A DNA stretch of 64,000 bases from contig SJOL01002116.1 in the NCBI GenBank assembly GCA_004794785.1, forward strand, positions 693,298 to 757,297. Reading direction: 5' to 3'. Shown here in pieces: positions 34,120 to 46,100 of this stretch (position 1 is its first letter; each line of letters opens with the position of its first letter). The DNA is from Opisthorchis felineus (lineage: Eukaryota > Platyhelminthes > Trematoda > Opisthorchiida > Opisthorchiidae). The notes beneath the pieces were generated by a model. That model searched no databases, was not told the origin of the DNA, and was given only the letters and a program-made list of their open reading frames with translations. The translations under genes were made by a program, and so were the position numbers.

Positions 34120-36870
34120 ACGGTAAGAGTTGAGATCACTAAACAGTTATAGCTTAGGGGAAGTAGATCAGTCTGCTTCTCCAGGTTGAGTCCACTTTCG
34201 AGTAGCGATTTGCTACAAAACAGATAAAGTCGGAAAATAGTTGATAAAATTTTGGGAAACAAAGCGTGAAAAGGTTTAATGAAATTCCTAAATGTGGTTT
34301 TCTTGATCCTCAACACTACAGCAGGATGTTCATTCGAGAACTCGAAAACCTTTAGGCCGCCTAGTCACTATCCAGTCATTAACAACTATTTTGTCTTGTA
34401 TTCCTAGATCTATTATATACAGTATGTCGCCAACTGCTTTTTACCGCACCAGCAATTGACTGATGAGATACAGGTGAAACATTTTTTTGCAAACAGTTTT
34501 GTCTTGAGCAACGTGCAAAAGCCAGTTAAGAAGTACCGAATTTCGAATCAGTCAAACGGTCCAACAGGCAGTTTCTTGAATGTATACCATTACATCTTCA
34601 GGGTAGAAGAAATCAATTTGTGCTCACCGCGTTCCGAACATTTTCGCCATGATCTTCAAAAACCTAATTCGGGTAACCGTGACCCTGTCCATTCTAGGCA
34701 AGCTTATCAAACAGGTCATTTTTTCTTGTGTCTAGAATACCCCCCCCCTTTATCTAGCACCAACCCTCACTGTTGTATACCGTGTGTTTTCCTGGCAAAC
34801 AAGTCCTAGTTCTCACAAAGGAAACTACTCACAAGGTTACTGAAGTCTGTTCGACAGCCCACGAACGGTTTCGCCTTTCTTGGGACTCATTGGGTAGGCG
34901 CAGTCCCCGAGTTTTCGTCAATCTTATGTCCTACTTCAACCCAAGGTCCTAGTTCTGTTAACCTGAGTCCAGTGACGAATCCATGCAATCCAGTCTCCAT
35001 AGTACGCTAGTTTTTACCTGAGGACTTCATAATCTTTATGTTCAAATTTACTAAAAATCGGGTTTTTGACGATTTTCCGCCGAGTTGTGCATCCTTTGAA
35101 TTTAGTCAACATACATGTCTTTTGGCAACCATCATCCTAAAAGCTGGTGGCATCTTAGTGGAGCCCAATTCGATTGGTTTCCCTTCAATAATTACGTTTC
35201 ACTAGCAAAGTTCCTCTATAAGAAGGGATTACATTAAAGGAGGGAACAATTTTGGCCGGTTCCTTGATATCAGTCCGTTTCAATCTAGCCTTATAATAGA
35301 AAGAAGAAAAACTGGACAGGGAGGGTTACTTATGGCTAGTCTGCCATCAACACCTCACATTCCCGTCTAAGGTAAGCTTGTAAATCCTAACTGGTTAAAT
35401 GTTTGTATTACTGGGTATTCCCTCAATTTCCAAAGGTGTACTTGTCTGCAGGTTTGAATATTGTTTGCACAAGGCCGTGCTGGAGTCCACTGAAACGGAC
35501 AAAACCTTTGGAAAGGTAAAGGGATAAATTGGCCAGGAATGATTGACTTGCGACCTTTGTAAATACGATTGTACGAACAAAGGTATGTACTCAGAAATTT
35601 GACACTCGAGAAAGAATCAATCCAGCAGCACAGGCTGGGTGCACTTGAATTGTCACGTCACAGCAAGCAGAGTTGTTCACACCTGAACTAGTTGCCCCAG
35701 TGACTCAAACGACGTCTCAGTAAGTCCATGGTTGTGTTGATCCATTGACCCGAAAAACAGTGATGCTGACGTAAACTCTGGAAATAGCTGAGAGCTAGGC
35801 AAACACATCCGGCTGCCTGACTAAGTAGTCCTCACAGACGGGACAGTTGATCGATGCAGTGAAGACAGTCATTGGGTGGTCCTTCAAGGCGTCCGCTTAT
35901 CGCCTGATAATGACCCAATATTTTTGGTCAATCTGCGTCCCTATCTGGGACTGGATTGTAACCGTGCTGCGCACAAGGAGAACAACAAGAGAGAGAGAAC
36001 ACTCAGGCTGGGACGATATTCAATGCTCTTATATTACGTACAAGCTCATTTGCCACGAAGATGGCATGGCTACAAAAAGCACACTAGAAGGCTGAGAAAT
36101 ACCGAACCCAAAAGGTCATTTGACAAGGTAGGAGGACAAGGTCGCAGACGACGGTCCGATTGGGTGTGGAGTGGAGGTTATCAACGCTCAGTTAGAGTAT
36201 ACCGCTGCGGATCTGGGAATAGGCTGACACAGATGACGGACATTACAGTCTAGGCCGACAATAGGGTCGTGTCCTCATGGTGCAGATCCAACCGGAATCG
36301 TTGTCATTTTGTGTTTGGTTGGACTGGAAGTCAGGTGGCCAGATTTCATCCCCTGCTAGGGCGAAGAATTCACCCTGTTCATGGACTTCGGTAGGAGTGA
36401 AACTGGAGTCTAATACTTCCTCTTTTTGGTGTGGGCTAACCAGGATATTTGCACCAGAGTTGAGGAATGTTCAAAGAATGGCTGCGTGACTTCCAGACAT
36501 CCAGTCAGTTGAAGAGAGGGAGGAAGTTGATTCCACTCTTCATCGCAAACAAACCTCTTGTTCAAATTTAACTAGGAAACTGGAGGTACAACATACGTAA
36601 CTCAAATAAGAAAGAGCATAATAAGACAATGTGCCATTCCGAAATAAGACACCGGCCTACCGTTGACGAGAACATGGACGACCAGATGCAAAAACTGCCG
36701 GACAACTCGTTCAGCTTTTTCATGAATGTTACTCTTGTAAATCACAATCTTTATTTCGGTCTAAGATAAAAGTCATGTATCACAGATCACGGAGAACTCC
36801 ATGGTGCACACCATGGTATGCTGACATGAAGTTGTGATTGGTTGACTTCAGTTTTCATTATGTATTTTGT
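34120..36870. other. spacer upstream of the 36.88-kb exon
   Basis: No exon ending in the phase needed to join the 36878 acceptor (phase 2) was identified. Longer frames at 34456-34809 and 35876-36253 have no family match; the latter is very rich in Arg (HKENNKRERTLRLGRY) and could be a relic. A first exon or promoter for the downstream gene may be hidden here or further upstream. Confidence 0.35.
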
Positions 36871-36877
36871 TTACCAG

Positions 36878-38000
36878 GATGAAATTCACGCACTGGAATC
36901 CCAAATTCCATCAGCTCGCCTCGAAACTGGCTGGTTTGTTGTTGAGAAACCAGCATTCCCGTACAAATATTCAGAGTGACGCCTGGCCTCTGGCGCAGCT
37001 TGTACATCTACAAAGTGATTTACTGGACCCATTTGATCTTTCTACATCCAACTCCGTTGCACACCATCTATTGGCGGCTGTTGGTATCGATCCGTCTGTA
37101 TTCAGAACGGCCAACTCCTCCGGCGGTGTCATACCCGTCCGTAATCAAAAGTCGAATGAAATCATGACAACTATAGTCCAACAGCTGGTTCAGCCACTCC
37201 GACGAACGGGTCAGATTGCTCACATGCCTGACCAAACCGATCTTGTGAACCCCGTTACAGGGCTTTCTAAATTATTCATTGAAAGTAACCCACAAGTGAC
37301 AATATTGCCTTCAGTTTCAATTGCCCCCCTGTGTCCAACATTATATCCACCCTCACATCATATGCTCATGCTTGACTACAGTAGGAATATGATGCTGGGT
37401 CCTAAGAACTCACGATTGATGACATTCAGCGAACATTTAACTAACCTTGCCCCTTTCCCTCAATCTAATCGGTTCTGCTGTGAGAACGCACTGCAGTTCA
37501 TAGTATCTTCTTTCCATCACAATCTACTGAATCCTATCAAGAATACCCCCGGCACAAACCCATTTTCTCATATGGCAGTCCATTCACGTCCTACTATGGT
37601 GAACGAAAAGATGGGCTGTGCGCTGCCACCAGACGTGACGGATATGCAAGCGTTTCGACCTATTCTTCCAAGTCCTCACTCCAGCTCACTTGCGGAAATA
37701 CGGCATACCTTTCTACCCAACCCACTGGTTGGAGCACTGAATCAGTTCCAAGTGGCAAGGAGTCCACCGGCTCTACTAACTACACCTGTAACTCCAAGCC
37801 TGGTACACCAAGTATTACAGCCGAACACGGATGCAGAAATGCAGTCGTGTTTACTATTTAGTCCCACTCCAATGGCTGCATGGCGATTGCCAGGATCGGT
37901 GTACATTCCGGTTTCCAACCACTTGGGATCACGGATCTCAACATGTCGTCTTGAAGTACTGTTGACTAGAGACGAAGCTAAAACTCGCTTTATGTGCTCA
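36878..38000 (+). CDS. large coding exon (exon A) of an unrecognised multi-exon gene
   Basis: A 3' splice site (TTTTGTTTACCAG, AG at 36876-36877) and a consensus donor (CA|GTAAGTGA, GT at 38001) bound 374 codons without a stop, starting at ATG 36879. Such a long open exon is very unlikely by chance at this base composition. The peptide is rich in Pro, Ser, His, Asn and Met (for example PCTLYPPSHHMLML-type and LPNPLVGALNQF segments) and has no clear fold or zinc-finger pattern, so it looks like a largely disordered region of a larger protein. One base precedes the ATG, so it is either an internal exon entered at phase 2 or the first coding exon after a 5' UTR intron. It leaves at phase 0, which fits exon B. 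I do not recognise the family. Confidence 0.75.
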
Positions 38001-38877
38001 GTAAGTGATTTCTATTCAGTCACCTTTTCACATCCCCATTCAACATATAGCTACATCACTGAATGGACGATCCTTCATGATTTCCTTCACGTGTGAATAT
38101 TTGCCGATTTTGTGGGGTACCAAACCATCAGTTTGGGGAGGATGCCGTTCTAAGTTTGAAACATCTGAAATAGAACAAAATTGAGAAAAAGTTCTTTGTG
38201 CAGAAAGATATATATATATATATATTACCTTTAGGCGGTTTTCAAGAATAAGTAGAAAAATGAGTTAGAGTTCTGACTTTTACCTCCATGGTAAGCCATA
38301 TTTTCTGGTCCGTTTGTTTGGATGGATGCTATGCTTATATTGAATACAATGTGTAAGCACCAATGTGTAGCACACTAATGGATGATGACTGCGTCATCCA
38401 CCGTAAAGCTTACGACCACTCACAAAAGTGTTGTTCCTCTTCGAGGCGGCTCATCAACTTTAAACTCCCAATGATTACACACTCCACGAATGATAGGGGA
38501 ATCATGGGGGTACACACGAAATGAAATGTGACGTATACGCAGAGCTCTCTTGGATAAAGACGTCATTCCTACTGAATATAGCAGCTTCACATTATAGTGA
38601 AAATTCGAGTCACTGAGTGTATTGACCGTCCGTCAGCTGTGATTCAAAATTTCCATTATATTTTCTGGGATCGTGTTTAGAGCAGAACCCTCCCAAACGT
38701 GAGTTAATCTGCTCAGAAAATATTCATTATTTTTCCTGTTTTATCCTGTAGGTACCCTTTTACCTCTTACATTTCTGAAAGCCAATCAACTTTGTCAATA
38801 TTCAAGGCTTTATTTGACCCTCATGACTGATTATTTGCACACCCGATTTCTCCAACAATTTATTCCCCTAACTTCAG
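38001..38877 (+). other. intron A-B of the unrecognised gene
   Basis: It starts GTAAGTGA and ends TTCCCCTAACTTCAG. It contains an (AT)9 microsatellite at 38208-38225 and no coding signal. The length of 877 bases is ordinary for a flatworm intron. Confidence 0.55.
38208..38225. repeat. (AT)9 microsatellite
   Basis: Nine uninterrupted AT units lie inside the predicted A-B intron. Confidence 0.9.
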
Positions 38878-39078
38878 TCTTGTGGAAGACAGTGGACATC
38901 AATGAAGGGATCCATCACGTTTGTTGTCATTCTCTCACATTCCACAACTGGCGCGATGCAGAGCCTTCAGTGGATCATTCAGCCCGGCGCAAACGTCTTC
39001 TTTGAGTTATTTCCCCAATCTTGCAGTGCGTGCGATGTGTTATGTCAACCAAAATGGTACCCAGAAGAAATAGATAAA
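38878..39078 (+). CDS. coding exon B of the unrecognised gene
   Basis: The acceptor is CCCCTAACTTCAG (AG at 38876-38877) and the donor is AAA|GTGAGT (GT at 39079). The exon is exactly 67 codons, phase 0 on both sides, so it joins exon A in frame. The peptide holds a hydrophobic stretch (GSITFVVILSHS), then QWIIQPGANVFFELF and a short Cys cluster (CSACDVLC). The family is not recognised. An upstream acceptor at 38750 would open other frames that soon stop, which favours the start chosen here. Confidence 0.6.
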
Positions 39079-39319
39079 GTGAGTTGAAACACAAGTTATT
39101 CCGGATCATTTCTGTCATGTTTCCAGTTAATTAAATTTTTCATTCTCTCCCGCCAATATGTTTCGAAATAAGCTTTCTCTTTTATCCAGTCTACTGCATT
39201 GGGGCACATTCTACCGTTACTGGAAATGCTCAGCGAAAGTTAATCGTAATCCTGGTTCACACATTTTCTAATGTCTTTTAAACCAAAAACCAACGACTTC
39301 TGCCATCGAAGGCCACTAG

Positions 39320-39585
39320 CAGCAGACGGACAAACGCAGAGTGTTCTACCCGTACCAATCTATAATGAACAGTAGCCCATTGGTTGGCACAAATTTCTTG
39401 AAAAACAAACCGTACTCTAGTAGTTCGTACGGAACGCTGTTACTTGCCACCTTACCTTTTGATAAGGGCATGTATTATAGTGCTAAACGCCTTAGTACGC
39501 GTGAAATGACAGTGCCACCACCGTGCACAGTATTGCCCCCGACAAGCAGGTATCCTCGTAATAATCAACAATCACTCTTCTACAG
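39320..39585 (+). CDS. coding exon C of the unrecognised gene
   Basis: The acceptor is chosen at CACTAG|CAG (AG at 39318-39319); two further AGs follow within 20 bases and could shorten the exon. The donor is CTACAG|GTATGT (GT at 39586). Entry is phase 0, matching exon B, and exit is phase 2. The peptide is rich in Ser, Tyr, Leu and Pro (for example YSSSSYGTLLLATLPFDKGM, then MTVPPPCTVLPPTSRY). The in-frame TAG at 39317-39319 forms the acceptor itself, so the frame cannot extend upstream. No family is recognised. Confidence 0.55.
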
Positions 39586-39589
39586 GTAT

Positions 39590-41357
39590 GTATTTGGATG
39601 TATCGGTTATGCGACGCGTACCTTCAACCCGTATGCCCCAGATACAAAGTAGCACGAACGAAGTGGCATTTAATTAACCGAAAAAAGTTCAGAACTGATT
39701 AAAAAGGGTTTGGTAAACATTTGGTGGTTTTACACCTGGGCAACTCCTCGCTTTTGACACAAAAGCTCCCTCAGGACAAATGAGTAGGTCACCAATTTGG
39801 CCGAGTTTTAAGAAAGACGGAGAACTAATCAGGAGGATCTATCTCTCGCGAAATCATTGTTGAATGTCCGTTGAAAGGCCTTGTCTGTTGGTGTCAGTAG
39901 CCTGCTCATCTGGCCTGACGAAGCTCGTGTTTCGAAAGCGAAAATTTGCCAGACTATAAACCTACCAATTGTTTACAAACTTCCTTTGAAAAGATAAGAA
40001 GCACTTGTATGTCCTTTAGCAAACTAAATAAAACGTCACCATGGTGGCCAGTTAACGGAAGAGTAACCTGGTACTGATTGCACATAGTTTAAAACAGATG
40101 TGTCCAATTATTGGTATACATTCTTATTCTAAATTAAAGGAAAAAGTGTGCGTCTTAGTTTGCACCAGTGGCTGATGACGCGATGCTTTCTGTTTTACGA
40201 TTCCGTGTAATGATCCCTGGAATTTTTCCCCATGTACTCCACGCAACCGAACTGTTTGTATCACTTCATTTTATAAAAGTTCATACACACAAGGTTATTC
40301 GCAAGTAGAGGCATGGAATGAAACATAAGACTGTCATAAATTTCGCATCCCCATGACGCTGTATCTGCTTGTGATCTGCTACCCCAAGTCGGCCAGTACC
40401 GTCAAAGAATCGTATGCAGTGTTAGGTTCATGAACGTCTGCTTCGAGCCTCACGCTGCTAACAAATACAAAAAAAACAGTGATTTAAGCTCGTTTGACTG
40501 TCTTCATGGGATAAATGGTTCTTTTCTTGTACATTGGCTGGAGCATTCTAACATATAGACTTGAATTGCTTGTACACTGGTTGGTATTCCAAGAATCCGA
40601 TTTCCATTCACCTAAAAAATAGAAACCTCCAGGTTTCATCACGGTTGGAATCGTTTGCAAAAATGCTTTCAAAACGGAACAACAGAGTTGTTCTCTTTTT
40701 GAAAAAGGTTTATATTCATGTTTGCTCTCATTTTGTGAGAACAGCGAAGCGTTTACGTATTGTTGAACCAAAATGAGGACATTACATTAGGCTTACGATA
40801 CATTTTGGAATAAATATTTGTACACACGACAGGTATTTTGACGTTTTGCTTAGTGATTTAGCAGCTCAAATTATCTCGTGCAGTGGTCCTCTGAAAGGTG
40901 ACCATCTATCTCCAGATTGACGTGATTTAGTTCCTTTTGCAACCCCTTCGGGAAAAGTTGGGTAAAATCTAGGTAAAAATTGACATCGATCACGTACAGT
41001 GCTCCCCTTCAAAGTTCAGCACAGAACATCAGTATCATTAGAGTATTTGTCTCTAAAACCTAATAGCTGGCTGTCTGGTTTGACCAGATTTAGCCTGTCA
41101 TGTTGCTGCCTCCGACGGTACTTGTTTCCAAAGTGTAACCTTCGCTGGAACTTAGAAGGCCTCTTATTCGGAACAGAGTAAACGGCATTTGAGAAGTTTT
41201 GGGTACCACAAACTGGTTTCGGTTTATTGTCGGTTACTTGAAATGACAACTTTTTCAGCTCGTTACTCTTATGCAGTGGAAAACACGGGTCAGTGGTTTA
41301 TCACTGGAAGAAACGAAAGTGGCAGTGAGAGTTTTCTAAGTTTCTTTCTGCATTAAG
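39590..41357. other. intronic region hiding at least one unresolved exon
   Basis: Exon C leaves in phase 2 while exon D enters in phase 1, so at least one exon should lie here if both belong to one gene. Candidate open stretches are about 40345-40557 (contains QVGQYRQRIVCSVRFMN), 40159-40290 (contains MLSVLRFRVMIPGIF) and 40999-41181 (60 codons). None has a splice-site pair that satisfies both phases with consensus signals. Confidence 0.35.
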
Positions 41358-41447
41358 TAAATTGGGTGCATCAGTGTGCATCCCGCATGTACAAACGGTA
41401 TGTTTTATTGATGCATTTGCGAGACGGGTATGAACCTATCACTCGAG
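41358..41447 (+). CDS. short coding exon D of the unrecognised gene
   Basis: A strong pyrimidine tract and acceptor (TTTCTTTCTGCATTAAG, AG at 41356-41357) and the donor CGAG|GTAAGA (GT at 41448) define 90 bases. The frame, entered at phase 1 and left at phase 1, reads WVHQCASRMYKRYVLLMHLR followed by DGYEPITR. An alternative acceptor at 41373-41374 would start it at phase 0. The exit base G pairs with the first two bases of exon E to make a Gly codon. Confidence 0.45.
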
Positions 41448-42257
41448 GTAAGATGCAGAAGGGATCTCTCCAAAAAAGCAATCTCACCGTAGTTTCCTCA
41501 TGGATGTATCTTGATCTGTGCAGCTCGGCCTATGTAATCCACGGTAATAACTTTCTGGGGCTACCGGAAAGGGATAATTTAGACTTGTGAGTTCTGCCGA
41601 GGGCACTCTAGCAAAAATTCACTAAAAATGCGTCAAATCGACGAAGAGTCTTGTGCAAAACATTGTCTGCATTACTCAAAACTACATAAAACACTCCCGT
41701 CAAATAACGATTTTTTTAGACGTAATAATATTTCATAGTTTTTCACCTTATAGTATCCCGCTGTAAACGCACCTGGTAAGTTTATTTTGTCCTTCTTGTA
41801 TTCCTCGGCTTTCGGAATTTCGGAATTATTGCCGTTTGCTTGTGCTTTATACGAACTCGCACTTCCTTATTACAACTAATCATACGTGCTCGCAGTCCGG
41901 TGTATGTTATGTTTCTGTTGTTGAATCTGAAAAACTTTCACTTATCACAAACGAACGTGTCAATTAGTCGGGGACCAAAACTTTGTTCTTGAATAACGGA
42001 GTTGCCAGTGGTATATCTTCTGAACACTGATTCACTAGTCAGTACTCTAATGAAATAAAGATGGGCCTGGTTGCTACACCATTAATCCCAATGCTGAGGT
42101 TTATTTCCTGATGATACAGTAGCATATCGATGAAGTGGGAGCGTTTTGGTAATTGATAAAACAAAAGTGAAAATTGCTCGATAGTTTACCTGGCTAGAGT
42201 TGCTTGCACCCGCCCCTAGCTTCCTCCTGCACGTTTACCTATAAGGCTTTACAACAG

Positions 42258-42481
42258 GATCCACGAAAAATCTGACCAACATTTTCTTTCTCCCAAAGAA
42301 TGGAATGAAAAGCCATGTTAAATGTGATCAGCCTATGGTGTATTACCTGGTGTTTTCCACTACGCCCGAACGAATTCCAAAATTGGCTAGGAAGTTTGTG
42401 CCTTATAACTCCTTTAGTCTTACAAGAGATCTGAAGAGACAAGCAAAACTCTTCAGTCAACACAGTTGTCAGCAGTATCAG
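42258..42481 (+). CDS. coding exon E of the unrecognised gene
   Basis: The acceptor GGCTTTACAACAG (AG at 42256-42257) gives a frame entered at phase 1, matching exon D. The frame stays open to 42613 and includes QPMVYYLVFSTTPERIPKL, then FVPYNSFSLTRDLKRQAKL. The end is uncertain. CAG|GTTGCT at 42482 is a weak donor but leaves phase 0, which fits exon F. If no donor is used, the frame ends at a stop at 42611-42613. A second acceptor (CTTTCTCCCAAAG at 42298) would shorten the exon. No family is recognised. Confidence 0.5.
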
Positions 42482-43060
42482 GTTGCTATTTCGGAAGAAG
42501 CTGACATGCCGATAGACCAGCTACCCCTTAACTGGTTTTTTGACTCTTGGTCAAACGTTTTACTCTTCAAAGAAGGAGCTACATTCCGGAAAAGACCACC
42601 TTCCACGGTTTAATTCAGATGGTGTGCATAGGGAATGTGTTGTATGTTCCTCAAAACGGTCTGTGCTGAAATTGACGTCCCAAGCAGCTTCCTCCATGCA
42701 TCTGCAAAAGGGATGTAACGTAATGTGACAAGATGAGAGTAGTATGAAACATCCGGGAGAAACTGCAACTAAGGCTGGGAAGTAGAAAGTTATTTAGGCA
42801 GTTACTTTAGCACTAAAGCAAGCTAAATTGCTCTTTGCAACAGTGCATATGTTCTGAAGAAATATGTGAACCACTATAAGCCTAATTACGAGTTGCAAAT
42901 AAGCTACCAATTTCCTCTTTGGTTTCACACTTTTCAGGAGGTTTCTATTCAGCCTTGTTTAAAGTGGATAAACATGCAGATTTTTATGGATCTTCTGTAG
43001 ATAGACCATTATTAAGACAGCCACACTTCGGAAAGAAATGTTTTTCTTCCGTCTGTTCAG

Positions 43061-43176
43061 GTGTTCTCCCAAGGAGAAATTCTACCAGGAACTGTGTGTC
43101 CTAACGGTGGAGCTTTTATGGCGGTTTCCAAAGATAAAAAAGCTTCCCAGCCACATATTCGGAACCTTGAGTTGTT
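43061..43176 (+). CDS. coding exon F of the unrecognised gene
   Basis: A strong acceptor (TTTTTCTTCCGTCTGTTCAG, AG at 43059-43060) opens 45 codons before a stop at 43196. The peptide looks like folded protein: GEILPGTVCPNGGAFMAVSK, then a basic-polar helix-like part with QPHIRNLELL. Three GTs three bases apart (43171, 43174, 43177) can end it, all in phase 2, which fits exon G; GTACGA at 43177 is the one used here. A second acceptor 123 bases upstream (AG at 42936-42937) opens another frame, so acceptor choice is uncertain. Confidence 0.5.
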
Positions 43177-43196
43177 GTACGAAAAAAAAACATTCT

Positions 43197-46100
43197 AGTA
43201 CGTGTTGGTTGTGCGATTTTTGCTACAGCTAGTTGGTTTGTCCTTGAACAACTCACGGCTGTGCTGTAAGGCGCACTATCCGCTTCAACTTACCAAATCG
43301 ATTAGCCGAAATGATACATGTCCTAAAATTACGCAGTTGCCAGTTGCAAATTGATTTGGTCTTTAAGTAGGTGGTTGCATGCGAGTCTGAGCGCTGATAC
43401 CGGTTCTGTGGGTTCATATTTCACTGATTGTGCGAAAATGGAGTTTCAGAATATGCTTGCGTGCGCATGTGTGTTTGTGTTTGTGTGAATGTGTGCAAAC
43501 CGAACGTCTAAAAGATGTGAGAAGCGATCATTCGAATGGATTACTCTTGAATAGCTCGTGTGATTTCAGAAAGTCTCCCTTATTTAATGCAATGGTAACC
43601 CGTACACAGCTTACCATATATATTACAGAAAACAGCGCATTAGAATAACAGAACTGTCCGGGAAAATCTCCCTTGTTGCTCGTGTTTCCTAAAACTGAGG
43701 TAACAAATGCACTGGCTTATCCAAAATGTATTCACAAGTATAAGAGTTAAACAACGCTGGGGCTGTCAAAGATATGTACATTTTGGTGTGGAACACCCAG
43801 TATTCCGGACAACAATTTTCGATAAAGTCAACACGAGAAGATGCAGCCCTAAACAGGATATACATCTCAACATTCACTTATAAGCAGCCCTCTTAGTCAC
43901 ACAAGACAGGGGTTTAGTAATCAACAATAGTGATGGCCAGTCAGTCGTTAAGATTTGCATAATTATCATAAATCTGGTCGGCCAAACCTATGAATTAAGG
44001 GCAAGAGATGGTAAGAAGTTTCGGAAATGAGCCAGATACGCTAGACGTTCAGAAAGGCTTGAATGGTTAATAAGAGAACCATCAAGCTGCATGATGTTCA
44101 TAGTTCTGTCGATGGTCTACGTTGGGAGTAGCGAGAAGTTCCTGAGCCGCACCTATTGGACTTGAGTGACAAGTGTCTGATGGGGCTAAGCTACTCTGAT
44201 GCTGTTTGAGTCAGTTCTGTGAAATGATGTACGTGAAAGTCCATTTCACAAATGAAGAACCGTTCCTGGAAACACTTTTTCGAACTCAGTTCATTCAAAG
44301 CTGCATTAGGTCACGCTCTTCGGATGTCGTCTTTCCCGAAGTATTCATGCTTAGTAGTTTACAGCAAGTTCTCCCACATAGGTGTTGCTGCACCTGAGGA
44401 AAGTTGCGACATTTAAAAAAACGTGGATGAATGTCACCCTCAATAAAATCTCATGTCAGTGGCTACGATGCGTCGTAACAGACTACCAACACCAAAGTTT
44501 CTTAATATATTGATTCATTTGATTCATCATCATCTAGGCGTTTGCTACTGGTCAAACTTCGGATAATCGTAATGGCTATTTACTTCTTGGTATTTCCAGT
44601 GTGCTCACTGTTTTAACCATATTCCTTCCTTTGATGTTTTTCGCTGCAATGCATATGTGTCTGTACGGGCCATTCTCATAAGCCATTAAGGTTTGAGTGT
44701 TGATTGAGTGACTATTTTCACGAACTGGTAAACTATCCTGATATTCCGGAAAGTGACATTTTTCCCTTACCAAATGTGCTATATTTGCCATAAGTTCGCT
44801 AAATGGTACCCATGTCGACAAGCCGGGTACATTTTTTTCCGCAGCCGATCACCACAAGTGCCTCCGAAGGCGCAGTTTGAATGGAATGGTCAACAAACCC
44901 CAGTGGTGCTCAGTAAAAGCGAACGCCTTGAGTGACGCAATACGGTTCTGTGTCCAAAATCAGCTACAATAGAAGTGCACAAATTTACAACGAACTTTGC
45001 TTGGTTCTGTCCATAGTATATACAGCCCTGTTCAGTAAGCTGGTCCATGTTAGATTCATTGTGAAAATTGAGCCCATATTCGTGCTTCACCTTACACCCC
45101 ATGCATACTGAAATTGTGCAAAACTCCGATTCACAATAGAGTTATCGGGCTCTAGAGCGGACACTTGGAGACAGCAAAATTCATCTGTTCAATTACGAAA
45201 ATGGCAGTAAAAATGGACAAATTCATTCGCAAATTCGGAGTTGATTCTACCTTCTTAGTACTTATATCTGGTATTTCTTGAAGTAGATGGGGTTCAAAAT
45301 TCCAAACTGCACAGTTGTTGTAGTTGTGGTTGTACCACTTGATCTAGTGGTAGCAAATCTTTGCAGTAAGGCGTTTACTAAGATAATCGACCATAGGAGC
45401 TGCGGCGTGGAACATATCAGTTGGATCGAGTCGTTCTCAAACAGTGTACCAAAAAGCTAGAAAAAAAACCAAGGGTTGGAACTTGCTGATTGTGCTGAAC
45501 ACAAAAACCCAGTGTATCTGGATGGGTTGTGGAGAAAAATGCGACTGACTGTAACCAGTGAGTACTACACGCTGCGAATAAATGAACCTGAATAACCAAA
45601 CGAAACAAGTGTCTTGAATGCAGTACAAAAAACAGGCCATCACATCAGGGTGAAAAATCAATCACTCAAGGTCTCTAGAATTCAATTCCATGCAGAAGTG
45701 ATAAGATAGATTTCATTTCTTTTGAAAGATGTTTCCTCCATGGGTGATCTCCTCCGGGAGAAATGGGCCCGGCTAGACAACTAATGCCTGAATTCGTTTT
45801 TCTATGGTTAGTTTCCAAACAGTTTTGCTTCATTTCGGGGATCATTTTACCCGGAAAAACGTCCATGACTACTATGTTTCCATCTAGGTGGCATTTCACT
45901 TTGATTTCTTATTTTTATTCCCATCTTTTCATTTATTCATTCTCTGATACGTTTGTTCATCCTTAGCTGTCCGCTACTCACAGTCGTGGCCCACGTCACG
46001 AATAGCCGCATCGAACAATCACCTTACTGTTGTGACTAATGCAGGAATTTTTCCGGCTAGTATCATTGTGTCGATGTCTCATACAGGATTACGCAGTTGT

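Noticed and set aside
42540..42728. Resemblance of a frame containing HRECVVCSSKR to the C-terminal Cys-rich tail of piggyBac transposases
   Set aside because: Only about ten residues match. The following CxxC/CxxH spacing is absent, and no DDD transposase core is found upstream, so the similarity is probably chance.
44213..44397. Protein-like frame after an acceptor (contains VHFTNEEPFLETLFRTQF) as an extra exon of the 37-49 kb gene
   Set aside because: Its entry phase (0) does not match exon F exit (phase 2), and no consensus donor ends it in the phase needed by exon G.
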